NCBI RefSeq assembly: GCF_003569045.1 | Contig: NZ_BFCB01000003.1 | Location: 1,612,001 to 1,676,000, forward strand | Source: Aggregatilinea lenta | GTDB lineage: Bacteria > Chloroflexota > Anaerolineae > Aggregatilineales > Aggregatilineaceae | Direction of reading: 5' to 3' | DNA: 64,000 bases | Shown: in pieces, positions 22,293-30,622 of the stretch | Position numbering within the stretch: position 1 is the stretch's first letter | Layout of the letters: each line of letters starts with the position of its first letter | The notes under the pieces: model-generated | Told to the model about the DNA's origin: nothing | Seen by the model: only the letters and a program-made list of their open reading frames with translations | Database searches by the model: none | Made by a program: the position numbers and the translations under genes

Positions 22293-23030
22293 ATGAACAT
22301 CGGCGCAGACCAAATCAATCTGCGCAGCCTCGCTCTCTGTTCGCCTGAACAACTCAACTCGAAGTTCTCTACTACCGACGTGATTGGCTGCGGCGGGATC
22401 GGGTCGAGTGTTGTCATGGCGCTGTCAAAGATGGGGCTGCAAAACATCTGGGTGTTCGACGACGATACGCTCGAACCCCACAACCTGGGCAACCAGTTCC
22501 TGCCCTACCGCGAGTACTGCGAAGGCAACGAATACATTTTCCTGGGCAGGAATAAAGTCGACGCGATGGAGGGCCTGCTGGTCAACCTGCTGCCCGACAT
22601 CGACACGCTGCACTTCGAGCCGGAGCGGTTCACCGACCAGACCCCTGGTAGTCCGCTGGTCATCGTCACGGTCGACTCGATGGCCGCGCGTAAGGCCATC
22701 TGGAAGCACGTGTTCGACAACGGCGTCAACACCCGCTACTTCATCGACGCCCGCATGGGCGCCCAGACGCTGCGCGTGTTCACCGTCGACCTGCTGGACG
22801 GACCGAACATCGACCACTACGAGGACTCGCTGTACGACGACGACGTGGCCGTCGAGGAGCCCTGCACCGCACGCGGCATCGTCTATACCTCGATGTTCGC
22901 CGGGGCGCACGTGGCGAACATCGTGAAAATGCTGGCAACCGGCCCGCAGGACGCGCCCTGGGAGCTGAACCACCTGATCGAGCACAACGCGGTGGTGACC
23001 TCGCCCCAGCGCGTGCAGCGCAATGGGTAA
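22293..23030 (+). CDS. E1-like (ThiF-fold) Ubl-activating enzyme
   Basis: 245 residues of ThiF/MoeB/E1 adenylation domain. The ATP-binding loop is IGCGGIGSSVVMALSKMG (31-48), then WVFDDDTLEPHNLGNQF with the Asp and Asn/Arg-type residues, IVTVDSM and FIDARMG (150-156). C191 in EEPCTARG is the candidate thioester cysteine. The C-terminal zinc CxxC pairs of MoeB are absent, a simplified form. Expected to adenylate the Ubl C-terminus and pass it to the E2-like protein. Its stop overlaps the primase start by eight bases, so it is co-transcribed with replication genes. A palindrome is in frame at 22538 (FLGRN). Confidence 0.88.
   Translation: MNIGADQINLRSLALCSPEQLNSKFSTTDVIGCGGIGSSVVMALSKMGLQNIWVFDDDTLEPHNLGNQFLPYREYCEGNEYIFLGRNKVDAMEGLLVNLLPDIDTLHFEPERFTDQTPGSPLVIVTVDSMAARKAIWKHVFDNGVNTRYFIDARMGAQTLRVFTVDLLDGPNIDHYEDSLYDDDVAVEEPCTARGIVYTSMFAGAHVANIVKMLATGPQDAPWELNHLIEHNAVVTSPQRVQRNG
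22538..22553. repeat. Dispersed palindrome, variant
   Basis: TTTCCTGGGCAGGAAT inside the E1-like gene. Confidence 0.65.
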
Positions 23031-24114
23031 TCTGGACCTGGAGCTCCTGCGGGGGCTCTATGACCTCAACACCATCGCCTCACAGGCCATCGGCAAGTCC
23101 ATACGGAACGGGTCAGCGTACCTCTGCCCGTTCCCGCACCACGCGCACCATCACAACACGCCGAGTTTCTCGGTCTACCCGCGGCGCGACGGCCGGCTGT
23201 ACTTCAAGTGTAAGGGCGCCTGCGGGGCGTACGGCGACGTCGTCGACTTCATGGGCTTCATGACGCTCGGCGCCGGCTACGACGCGCACAATCCTGAGCA
23301 CGTCTATACCGCCGCGCGGGCCCTGGGCCAGCGTGACCTGTGCCCGCCCAGGCCGATGCTGAAGTCGGAACGGCGCGCCCTCAACCCGGTCTACGCCCGG
23401 CTGCGCGCCGAGGAGTGGGCTGAGGCGCTGGCGACCTGCTCGCCGGCCCAAGACTATCTGGAACAGCGTGGTGTGCTCTCCGTAGCCCGGCGCTTTCTGC
23501 TGGGCTACCGCTATTTGCCGCCGGAAAACGCCAAGCGGACGCGGCGCGGACAGACCTACCCGCCGCTCCCGGGACACTACATCAGTCTCCCGCACCGCCG
23601 CGACGGGACCGTGCACGGCATCAAGCTGCGCCGCATCGACAGCCATCCAGATTATGTGGGTATGCCCGAAGAGGCCCTGCCGCTGCGTTATGATGCGCTG
23701 AGCGGGGGCCGGGCGATCTTCTTCAACTTCGACCAGATCGCCTTCCAATCTGGAGCGCTGTTCATCCCCGAAGGCGAGTTCGACATGCTGCTGATGGTGG
23801 CCCTGGGCTATATGGCCGGTGGTGACACGGCCGGGGCGAGCTCGATGGAGAGCTTCGACGAGACGTTACGCCTCGCGACCACCTACGCCACGCCGATCTT
23901 CGTCGAGGACCCGGATGAAGCCGGGAGGAAAGCCGCCCAGCGGCGCCTCAAGTGGTTCGGACGGGGCACCATCGCCAACGCTCGTGACCGCCACGACGTC
24001 GGCGATCTGTATGCACACGGCGGCCCGGACGCGGTGCGGACCTGGGCCGAGGAGACGATCCATGCAAGTCTGGGACATCAAGGAACGACGCTACGAGAAC
24101 GGGTCTTTGCTTAG
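23023..24114 (+). CDS. DnaG-type primase (CHC2 zinc finger + TOPRIM)
   Basis: 363 residues. The zinc finger has C35PFPHH and C63KGAC67; a primase core follows and the TOPRIM metal site is IPEGEFD (248-254) with EDPDEAGR (295-302). It synthesises RNA primers for the lagging strand. Shorter than cellular DnaG (about 600), without a recognisable C-terminal helicase-binding domain; the helicase is encoded separately at 26742. ATG at 23023 overlaps E1. The next small gene starts inside its 3' end. Confidence 0.88.
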   Translation: MGNLDLELLRGLYDLNTIASQAIGKSIRNGSAYLCPFPHHAHHHNTPSFSVYPRRDGRLYFKCKGACGAYGDVVDFMGFMTLGAGYDAHNPEHVYTAARALGQRDLCPPRPMLKSERRALNPVYARLRAEEWAEALATCSPAQDYLEQRGVLSVARRFLLGYRYLPPENAKRTRRGQTYPPLPGHYISLPHRRDGTVHGIKLRRIDSHPDYVGMPEEALPLRYDALSGGRAIFFNFDQIAFQSGALFIPEGEFDMLLMVALGYMAGGDTAGASSMESFDETLRLATTYATPIFVEDPDEAGRKAAQRRLKWFGRGTIANARDRHDVGDLYAHGGPDAVRTWAEETIHASLGHQGTTLRERVFA

Positions 24115-24316
24115 CATGACCCTTGAAGAAGGCTTCGACAACCCGCGCACCTTTGGGCCGGTCAGCCTGGTCCGCCAGCTCCACGTCCACCGCTCGCCCG
24201 ATGACCGGTGGAGCTTCGAGCTGACCGGGCCACGCGGCGGCCCCAAGGGTGGGGCGCAGTTTTCCAAGGCGGCCCTGCGCGCCTTCTTCACACGACTGCG
24301 AGTTGAGATCGAGTGA
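24062..24316 (+). CDS. Hypothetical protein, 84 aa
   Basis: MQVWDIKERRYENG, then FELTGPRGGPKGGAQFSKAALRAFF. Begins inside the primase 3' end in another frame after GAGGAGACG. Predicted beta hairpin plus C-terminal helix. Function unknown. Confidence 0.6.
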   Translation: MQVWDIKERRYENGSLLSMTLEEGFDNPRTFGPVSLVRQLHVHRSPDDRWSFELTGPRGGPKGGAQFSKAALRAFFTRLRVEIE

Positions 24317-24570
24317 TCACCGAGCAAGACATCGTCCGCAATCTCACCGGCATCCTGGCCGGCGAGCACAAGGCTTTACACAGCGCCATCCGCATGGCGT
24401 TTCGCATGCACCCGGCGCTGACGCAGTTAGACATCGACGAGCTGACCTACCGCCTGCGCTTCTATCTGCGGGCGCTGCATCCCCAGGCCAACGAGCTGGT
24501 GGACCAGTGGGTCAGCGAGGTCGCCGAGCCGGTTAGCCACGGCGACAGAATCATCTGGAGACCTATGTGA
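24313..24570 (+). CDS. Hypothetical protein, 85 aa
   Basis: Helical (MITEQDIVRNLTGILAGEHK, YRLRFYLRALHPQANELVDQW). GTG overlaps the upstream TGA by four bases. No family recognised; in the replication operon. Confidence 0.65.
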   Translation: MITEQDIVRNLTGILAGEHKALHSAIRMAFRMHPALTQLDIDELTYRLRFYLRALHPQANELVDQWVSEVAEPVSHGDRIIWRPM

Positions 24571-24812
24571 GCGAGCTAGAGCAAACGCTCGACGCGCTGG
24601 ACTTCGACTGGACCCTGCGCTGCCAGGACGGCCAGTACGCCATGCACGACGACTTCGGCGTCGAGACCCGCTGGCACCTGACGCCTGACAGCGCCGTAAG
24701 AGACCTGGTGTTCAGGCGAGAGGTTCGTCGCGACTGGCTGCGCCGTTTCCCGCGCAGGAAATTCACAGGAGCATCGGATGCCACCCTCCGCCGCGCTCGA
24801 CGGCGCGTCTAA
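24567..24812 (+). CDS. Hypothetical protein, 81 aa
   Basis: Begins MSELEQTLDALDFDWTLRCQ and ends in a highly basic tail (RRARRRV). GTG start coupled by a four-base overlap. Carries a palindrome in frame (RFPRRK), so part of the basic tail is repeat-derived. Confidence 0.6.
   Translation: MSELEQTLDALDFDWTLRCQDGQYAMHDDFGVETRWHLTPDSAVRDLVFRREVRRDWLRRFPRRKFTGASDATLRRARRRV
24746..24761. repeat. Dispersed palindrome
   Basis: TTTCCCGCGCAGGAAA in frame in the 81-aa gene, just upstream of ATG 24778. Confidence 0.9.
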
Positions 24813-25134
24813 GCTGCCCCCCGGGTGGCCGCGCCAGCACTTCAACCTTGAACGCATGGTGTCCATCACTGAGCGCGCCTTCTTTCAAATCACGCGCCAG
24901 CAGGGCTTCGACGACTACGACAAGCTCGTCCAGGACGGACTGCGCGCCGTGTGGCGCCAGTACGACTTCATCGTGCTCCAGGAAGCTGAGGCGGGCCGTG
25001 CGGTGTGCAATCCGGGCGGGCTGATGTGGCGCCTGCTGCGCGGCGAGGTGAACCGCCTGCGCGACGACGCGCCACCGCACAACGAACAAACTGCACCTGA
25101 TCTGTTCACGGGAGTCATTCGGCATGCCCGATAA
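24778..25134 (+). CDS. Hypothetical protein, 118 aa, weakly sigma-region-2-like
   Basis: ERMVSITERAFFQITRQQGFDDYDKL, then GLMWRLLRGEVNRLRDD. The helix spacing recalls sigma-70 region 2 (helix, helix, then a short basic helix), but no region 4 is present. Could be a truncated sigma-like or recombination-associated protein. ACAGGAG before ATG. Confidence 0.55.
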   Translation: MPPSAALDGASKLPPGWPRQHFNLERMVSITERAFFQITRQQGFDDYDKLVQDGLRAVWRQYDFIVLQEAEAGRAVCNPGGLMWRLLRGEVNRLRDDAPPHNEQTAPDLFTGVIRHAR

Positions 25135-25663
25135 GAACTGGAAACGTTTCGAGCGCAATATCGCGACCCTGTTCAACGCCACCCGCACCCCGGTGCTGGG
25201 CGACATTGACGCCGACATCAAGTCGCCAGATTATTTTCTCTGGATCGACTGCAAGCTGCGCAAGGAAGTGCCCGCGACCTACGGCGTGATGTTATCCCAC
25301 GCGGAAGCCCTGGGCTTCGAGGCCGTGGCCTGGTCCCTCCCGGAAGGACCGAAGCTGATCATCATGCGCACCCCGACGGTGCGCGAGCTGACCCAGCGCC
25401 CGCCGAAATACATCTGGAGCGACCGCGCACCCAGGGGCGACCGCCCGTGGGCGTGGGTCGAGCACATCGCACTCTCGGCGCCGGAGCCCTACCTGCCGTG
25501 CATCGTGATGTCCAGGCCCGGCACACCGTCGATGCAGGCGGTGGCCGTCTTCGATGCGGATCGTCTCGGCGTGTGGATGGTGCGCTGGGCCGCTCTATCA
25601 TCCGGCAAGATTTCTGCCTTCGGCGAGGCGCTTTCCTCAGAGTTGCTCAATCAGGAGGCATAG
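25124..25663 (+). CDS. PD-(D/E)XK nuclease, Holliday-junction-resolvase-like
   Basis: The N-terminus KNWKRFERNIATLFNATRTPVLG with DADIKSPDYFLWIDCKLRK gives the Asp...(D/E)xK active site of archaeal-type resolvases and Mrr-like nucleases. 179 residues, longer than minimal resolvases, with a C-terminal beta domain (QAVAVFDADRLGVWMVRW). Expected to resolve branched DNA during phage replication. Lies two genes before the DnaB helicase. Confidence 0.75.
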   Translation: MPDKNWKRFERNIATLFNATRTPVLGDIDADIKSPDYFLWIDCKLRKEVPATYGVMLSHAEALGFEAVAWSLPEGPKLIIMRTPTVRELTQRPPKYIWSDRAPRGDRPWAWVEHIALSAPEPYLPCIVMSRPGTPSMQAVAVFDADRLGVWMVRWAALSSGKISAFGEALSSELLNQEA

Positions 25664-26749
25664 ATGCCGCGCAGACCCCAGAACACCGCTCTGGCCGTCC
25701 CGGAGCTGAACGAAGAAGAGGTCCAGATTCAGGAATGGATCGCGGGCCTGGACATCCGCAACCCGCGCGCCCGTGAGCTGGCGGAGCTCGCGGCTAACCC
25801 GACCGTACCGACCCTCGGCGGGGCCATCGCGGGCTTGGAGGCCGGCATTCGCCGCCAGGCGGCGATTGACGTGCTGGAAGCCGTCGCGTCCGGCACCATG
25901 ACGCAGACGCAGATCAAGGCCGTGTACTACGGCGCGATGCTCAACCGCTCGCGTGTTATCAACTTCGCGGGCTTCGAGATCATGTACAGCCTGCTGCGCA
26001 CCATCCGCGACGAGCGCCTGGCCCAGCAGCACCCGAACGACTACACCACCGTGAATGGCAACGAAGACCGCTCCTTCCTGCGCATGGCGGAAGAAGAAGC
26101 GGGCGTGTCCAACTCGGTGGCCTCCGACCTGATGATCCTGGGCGACATCATCCTGCCCTACGTCGAGGAGGAGCTGGGAGTTGCACGCGCCGAAATCTGG
26201 GAGCGCATCTCCACCACCAATCTGCGTGCCATGACGCCCATCCTGCGCCTGCTGATCAACCGCGTGCGTGAGACCGACGACACGCGCCGCCCGCAGGACC
26301 GCATCACGCGCCGCATGCAGAACGTCGAGGAGCGCTGGGCCGCCGACGAGCTGAACGTCGAGGTCGATCCCGACAACACGCGTCTGCAAGACATGACCCA
26401 GGCCGAGCGCCAGACCTACCTCGGCACGATCAATGCCAACCGCACGCGGGTCGTCGACTGGCTGGAACAGCAGCCGACCGAGACTGTCGTGCGCGGCACG
26501 GTGGGCTGGCTGCTGGACGCGGGTGAGAACACCACCACGGCCGGCTTCACGCGCCTGATCGGCACGGCCGAGGACAACGCGGTCGAGCCGGTGGTCTACG
26601 AAGACCAGGACGGCGTCGTGACGATGGTGTCCACTATGACGCGCGATCAGTACGACAACATGAAGCGTGTCATGCGCACCCGCATGTCGCCGCGCGAGGT
26701 CCGCAACTGGGCCGAGCTGCTGCGCACGCTGGAGGGTCGCGATGCCTAG
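25664..26749 (+). CDS. Hypothetical protein, 361 aa, replication operon
   Basis: Predicted mainly helical (ARELAELAANPTVPTLGGAI, QIKAVYYGAMLNRSRVINF), with a C-terminal region RTRMSPREVRNWAELLRTL. No P-loop or catalytic motif is seen. Its position directly before DnaB and overlap with it (ATGCCTAG) fit a helicase loader or replication initiator, which is inference only. Confidence 0.7.
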   Translation: MPRRPQNTALAVPELNEEEVQIQEWIAGLDIRNPRARELAELAANPTVPTLGGAIAGLEAGIRRQAAIDVLEAVASGTMTQTQIKAVYYGAMLNRSRVINFAGFEIMYSLLRTIRDERLAQQHPNDYTTVNGNEDRSFLRMAEEEAGVSNSVASDLMILGDIILPYVEEELGVARAEIWERISTTNLRAMTPILRLLINRVRETDDTRRPQDRITRRMQNVEERWAADELNVEVDPDNTRLQDMTQAERQTYLGTINANRTRVVDWLEQQPTETVVRGTVGWLLDAGENTTTAGFTRLIGTAEDNAVEPVVYEDQDGVVTMVSTMTRDQYDNMKRVMRTRMSPREVRNWAELLRTLEGRDA

Positions 26750-28163
26750 TCTCCCCGCTGATCCGTATGCTGAGATGCAGCTCATTGGCGCCATCCTTCG
26801 CGACCCGCACCACAGCATGCTTCAGATCGCCGGCGAGGGGCTTATCACCCAGCAAGACATCCACATGGCCGAGCATGACCTGATCATGCAATCCATCTTC
26901 GCCCTGAACGCCGACGGACGCACCATCTCGGTCGATTCAGTGGCGTCCTGGCTGAACGGACGCGGCAACCTGGAGGCGGCGGGTGGCTATAACTACGTCG
27001 CCTCTCTGGTCGAGCACGCCGGCGACCTCGAGGAAGCCGCGGACCTGGTGATGCAGGCGGCAGTGCGCCGCCAGCTCCTGTTCTTCGGTGCTGGCGTCAC
27101 GGCCAAGGCCGCCGACGAAGCGCGGCCCGTCGACGACGTGATCGACGAGCTGGAGCAGGGCCTGATCGAGCTGCGGCGTCGCCGCCGGCAGCGAGTTGTT
27201 CCGATTGGGGCTATCGCCCAGTTGTTCCGGGAGCGTATCAATCGGCAGCGCGCGGGCACGTGGGGCGCGCCACGTCGCGTCGGCGTGCGGCAGATTGACG
27301 ACATCCTGGGCCCGATGGAGGACAACGAGTTCCTCATCGTCGGGGGGCGACCGGGGGATGGCAAGTCCACGTTCCTCAAGTGGGCGGCTTACCAGACGGC
27401 GATTGCGCCCGCGCCTGAAGACCGGCGCGGGGTCTACATCGCCGACTTCGAGGAAGGCGAGGCCGTGGTGACGATGCACTTCGTCGCCATGATCTCAGGC
27501 ATCTCGACGACGCTGCTGAAAAACGCCACCCAGCTCAGCGAGGAGCAGCTCCAGGCCGTCATGGACGCCCTGGACATCCTCAGCGGCGCGCCGCTGTTCG
27601 TCGACTCGATTGCCGGCTGTACGCCTGCGATCTATAAGTCAAAAGTACTGGATGCGATCCAACAGTGCGACAGCGAGTTCGGTGTCCCGCTCGCCTGGCA
27701 CGGGGCCGATTACATCCAGCTCATGGTGGGGCAGGGCGAGTCAAGCGTCGCCACCAACACCTTCATCTCGCATCAAATGCGAGCGCTGTGCCAACCAGAC
27801 AAGCTGGGTCTGCCAGCGTTATGCTCCGCGCAGCTCTCGCGCGCACCGGTCGGATCGAACGGGGCGCCGCGTGAGTACGTCATCTCCGATCTGCGTGAGA
27901 CGGGCGCGCTGGAGCAAGACGCGTCGATCATCGTGTTCCCCGTTCGTCCCTGGCTGCTCAGCCCGCCGGCTGACGAAACCGTGCGCCGGCTGGAGGAGAA
28001 CGTCGAGGCCGGGGGACGCACATCACGCCAGTGGCTCGCCGAGCCAATCCAGTGGAAGGTCGCCAAGAACCGCAACGGCGGCACGGGTAAGACGGACCTG
28101 CTCGTCTGGCATCGCGATACGGGACGCTACGAGGAGGACGAGAGAGTCCATGACATGGCCTAA
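26742..28163 (+). CDS. dnaB: Replicative DNA helicase, DnaB family
   Basis: 473 residues. DnaB N-terminal helical domain (DPYAEMQLIGAILRDPHHSM, AGGYNYVASL), linker helix, then a RecA-like ATPase with Walker A GRPGDGKST (202-210), Walker B-type HGADYIQLM and the DnaB H4 signature SDLRETGALEQDASIIVF with AQLSR upstream. It unwinds duplex DNA at the fork as a hexamer. ATG 26742 overlaps the previous gene by eight bases. Confidence 0.93.
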   Translation: MPSLPADPYAEMQLIGAILRDPHHSMLQIAGEGLITQQDIHMAEHDLIMQSIFALNADGRTISVDSVASWLNGRGNLEAAGGYNYVASLVEHAGDLEEAADLVMQAAVRRQLLFFGAGVTAKAADEARPVDDVIDELEQGLIELRRRRRQRVVPIGAIAQLFRERINRQRAGTWGAPRRVGVRQIDDILGPMEDNEFLIVGGRPGDGKSTFLKWAAYQTAIAPAPEDRRGVYIADFEEGEAVVTMHFVAMISGISTTLLKNATQLSEEQLQAVMDALDILSGAPLFVDSIAGCTPAIYKSKVLDAIQQCDSEFGVPLAWHGADYIQLMVGQGESSVATNTFISHQMRALCQPDKLGLPALCSAQLSRAPVGSNGAPREYVISDLRETGALEQDASIIVFPVRPWLLSPPADETVRRLEENVEAGGRTSRQWLAEPIQWKVAKNRNGGTGKTDLLVWHRDTGRYEEDERVHDMA

Positions 28164-28533
28164 TTTCCTGCGCCGGAAACTCAAGTGGGTGGACGTCCCG
28201 ATGTACGTCGAGCGGCGTTACATCGGATCGGTTAAACGTGTTAACCGGGTGCGCTGGTTCGTGCGCCTGGATCGCCCGCTGGCGCTGCCGGAGCCGCATC
28301 GCGGCTGGCTGCTGCACTCCCGGCTGGTATCGTATCAATGCAGGCACACGCCGAACGGCATGATCACGCGTGAGGTGCACAAAGCCCTCCTCACCATCAT
28401 CCGGGTCGGCGCGACCTGGCGGCAAGCAACCCGACTTGCGGTGAGCCTGGCGCTTTCTAAATCGGTGTGGACGGTGGCGCTCTGTCGCCGCTGGCCCTAC
28501 ATAAGGATCGCGCATGAACACCCTCTGTCTTGA
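28150..28533 (+). CDS. Hypothetical basic protein, 127 aa
   Basis: Begins MTWPNFLRRKLKW, where FLRRK comes from a palindrome lying across the DnaB stop codon. The rest is basic (RRYIGSVKRVNRVRWFVR). A start at ATG 28201 is possible and would exclude the repeat. Overlaps both neighbours by about 15-20 bases. Function unknown; the charge fits DNA or RNA binding. Confidence 0.6.
   Translation: MTWPNFLRRKLKWVDVPMYVERRYIGSVKRVNRVRWFVRLDRPLALPEPHRGWLLHSRLVSYQCRHTPNGMITREVHKALLTIIRVGATWRQATRLAVSLALSKSVWTVALCRRWPYIRIAHEHPLS
28164..28179. repeat. Dispersed palindrome
   Basis: TTTCCTGCGCCGGAAA directly after the dnaB TAA and in frame in the next gene. Confidence 0.85.
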
Positions 28534-29326
28534 CAGCGGGCAGACGCTCGACTGGAGCGACTGCCTGAGCTGTGCCGCCACCGGCACCCAGCCCTGTGGC
28601 TGGGACTACGCCCTGCTGCGCGCAACACGCGACCATCAAGCGCGGGTGCGCACAGGGATTCACGTCTCGGACGTAAAGGACTGTCCGCGGCGCGCGATCC
28701 TGGAGAAAACGCTCCCGGAGCCCGCGATCTACCCGTCCGAGAGCGAGATCGTGCTCATCGGCACGGCGGTGCACGCGCTGACCGAACACAACGACCACGA
28801 AGTCTGGACCGACGTGCCGGTCATCGGCACCTTCGGCGGACACGTGCTCATTGGCACAGCCGACGCGTACTACTTCAAACTGGGCCGCCTCGTCGACTAC
28901 AAGACGACGCGGCGCATCAGCAAGGATAAGCTGCCTTACGGGGCCCACGAGGATCAGGTTCGGATTTACGCCATGATGATGCGCCAGATGGGGCTGGCGG
29001 TCAACAGCGCGGCGATCCAGTACATCGACATGATGGGACCTGCCCGGTGCCCGTACTGCAAGACCGGCAAGCTGATTCCTGGGCAGGTAATTTACACCTG
29101 CCAAAACTGCGGACGTGAGTGGGATGCGGGCAAGTCGTCCATCCACTCCGGCGCAGTATCGTATGAGGTCGACCTCGACGGCCTGGATGTTCTCTCTGTG
29201 GAAGTGACAGACCGGCTCGAACACCTCAATGAAGCCCTCGCCTCCGGCCGTGTGCCGGCAGGTGACCCGTCTTGGCTCTGCCAGTATTGTCAGTTTCATG
29301 GAGACTGCCCGGATGCACTCACTTAA
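28514..29326 (+). CDS. Cas4/RecB-type Fe-S exonuclease
   Basis: 270 residues with the PD-(D/E)XK core H87, GTADAY (D117), VDYKT (D128, K130) and Q148. A first cysteine C57 and a C-terminal CQYCQFHGDC likely hold a 4Fe-4S cluster, as in Cas4 and AddB. An internal zinc ribbon CPYC...CQNC (179-199) is an unusual insert. Phage Cas4-like nucleases resect DNA ends for recombination. No CRISPR or other cas genes are nearby, so CRISPR adaptation is unlikely. Confidence 0.85.
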   Translation: MNTLCLDSGQTLDWSDCLSCAATGTQPCGWDYALLRATRDHQARVRTGIHVSDVKDCPRRAILEKTLPEPAIYPSESEIVLIGTAVHALTEHNDHEVWTDVPVIGTFGGHVLIGTADAYYFKLGRLVDYKTTRRISKDKLPYGAHEDQVRIYAMMMRQMGLAVNSAAIQYIDMMGPARCPYCKTGKLIPGQVIYTCQNCGREWDAGKSSIHSGAVSYEVDLDGLDVLSVEVTDRLEHLNEALASGRVPAGDPSWLCQYCQFHGDCPDALT

Positions 29327-29612
29327 CACCTCCGACACGATCACCCTGGACTTCGTTGACACCGAGGGCGCTTGCGCCCACCAGGACCTGCAACCTGTTT
29401 GCGATTTTGAGCAGCAAATCAACCTGCTCAATGATGAGCGCCGCCACTTATGGGACCTTCGGAACGAAGCCATTAAGGAGGCTTACCCGAATCCTGTCGA
29501 GCCCAACCGCAAGCTCAACCAGCGACTGCGCGTCATTGAGCGCGAGCTGAAGCGGCTTGAGGACGGACGGCGGCGCGCATTCGCCCACCAGAATCGGAGG
29601 AACGCTCGATGA
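29313..29612 (+). CDS. Hypothetical coiled-coil protein, 99 aa
   Basis: Acidic N-terminus, then heptad-like EQQINLLNDERRHLWDLRNE and a basic C-terminal helix (KLNQRLRVIERELKRLED). Overlaps both the Cas4-like and the ATPase gene, so probably a partner of one of them. Confidence 0.65.
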   Translation: MHSLNTSDTITLDFVDTEGACAHQDLQPVCDFEQQINLLNDERRHLWDLRNEAIKEAYPNPVEPNRKLNQRLRVIERELKRLEDGRRRAFAHQNRRNAR

Positions 29613-30622
29613 GCATGCTCAATCTGTTCCAACCGGCCCAGGAGAGCCAGACTCGCCTGCGGCTGGCAATCACCGGCGCGACGGGACGTGGCAAGACGCT
29701 CACCATGCTCAAAGTCCTGAGCGCGATGATGCGTTTCAAGGCCGAAGAAGAGGGCCTCGAGACCGTGCCGAAGTTCGCCGTGCTCGACACGGAAGGCTTC
29801 TCGGCGTCGAAGTACAAGTACGAGGAAGGCGTGGGGCCGTTCGACGTGCTGCCCATGCCGTTTACCGGCGCGAAGTACGCGGGTCACCACCCGCTGAATT
29901 ACGTGCACGTCATCGAGATGGCCGGGCAGCACTACGCCGCGCTCGGCATCGACTCGCTGTCGCACGAGTGGTTCGGCAAGGACGGGTCACTCCAGCTCGT
30001 GGACAAGTACACGCTGGCGTCGAAGTCCAAGAACAGCTACACCGAAGGCTGGGGCAAGGTGACACCCTGGCACACGACTCTGATCGAGACGCTGCTCGGC
30101 TCGCCGCTGCACATCTGCGCGACCATGCGCAGCAAGCAGGACTACGTCCTGGAGAACAACAAGCCGCGTAAGGTTGGCCTGGGGCCCATCCAGCGCGATG
30201 GCACCGACTACGAGTTCGACATCGTGGCCGACATGCGCGAGGTGGCCGTGGCCGCCATCGACAAGACTCGCTGCTCGCGCTTGCGCGATGGCGTGTTCCA
30301 AGAGCCGGGCGAGGACCTGGCGCGTATCCTGTGGGACTGGATCACGTCGGGCGAAGCCGACCACGGCCTCGAGGAAGCGCAGGCCAGGATCGCAGCCAAA
30401 ATCGCCGAGGCTCGCGCCAAGGCGCCCGCCTCACCGGCGACCACGCCCGAGAGCCACGACGATCATACCTACGGCGCGCTGCTGACCGAGCTGGTCACCA
30501 CCCGCAAGGCGTTCCGCTCCAAGCCGGAAGTCGACAAGTGGCTGGCCGAGACGTTCGGCGGCGAGTTCGATGCGGCCCAGTGGGACGAGTACATGGCTGC
30601 GTCAGCCAACGGGGTCCATTAA
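29609..30622 (+). CDS. RecA-like ATPase, phage Sak4 type
   Basis: 337 residues; Walker A GATGRGKT (23-30), Walker B-type ALGIDSLSHEW, then CATMRSKQDYV and VGLGPIQRDGTDYEFD, the signature of phage single-domain AAA/RecA proteins (Sak4 group) that help SSB-coated strand annealing. The C-terminal 80 residues are a separate small domain (LLTELVTTRKAFRSKPEVDK). Neighbouring Cas4-like nuclease and SSB make a recombination set. Confidence 0.82.
   Translation: MSMLNLFQPAQESQTRLRLAITGATGRGKTLTMLKVLSAMMRFKAEEEGLETVPKFAVLDTEGFSASKYKYEEGVGPFDVLPMPFTGAKYAGHHPLNYVHVIEMAGQHYAALGIDSLSHEWFGKDGSLQLVDKYTLASKSKNSYTEGWGKVTPWHTTLIETLLGSPLHICATMRSKQDYVLENNKPRKVGLGPIQRDGTDYEFDIVADMREVAVAAIDKTRCSRLRDGVFQEPGEDLARILWDWITSGEADHGLEEAQARIAAKIAEARAKAPASPATTPESHDDHTYGALLTELVTTRKAFRSKPEVDKWLAETFGGEFDAAQWDEYMAASANGVH

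Noticed and set aside
25637-26818. 393-codon minus-strand open frame opposite the 361-aa gene
   Set aside because: The plus-strand gene is coupled to both neighbours; the minus frame has shadow-type His/Arg/Val composition.
28514-29326. Cas4 of a CRISPR system
   Set aside because: No other cas gene or array in the window; the neighbours are phage recombination genes.
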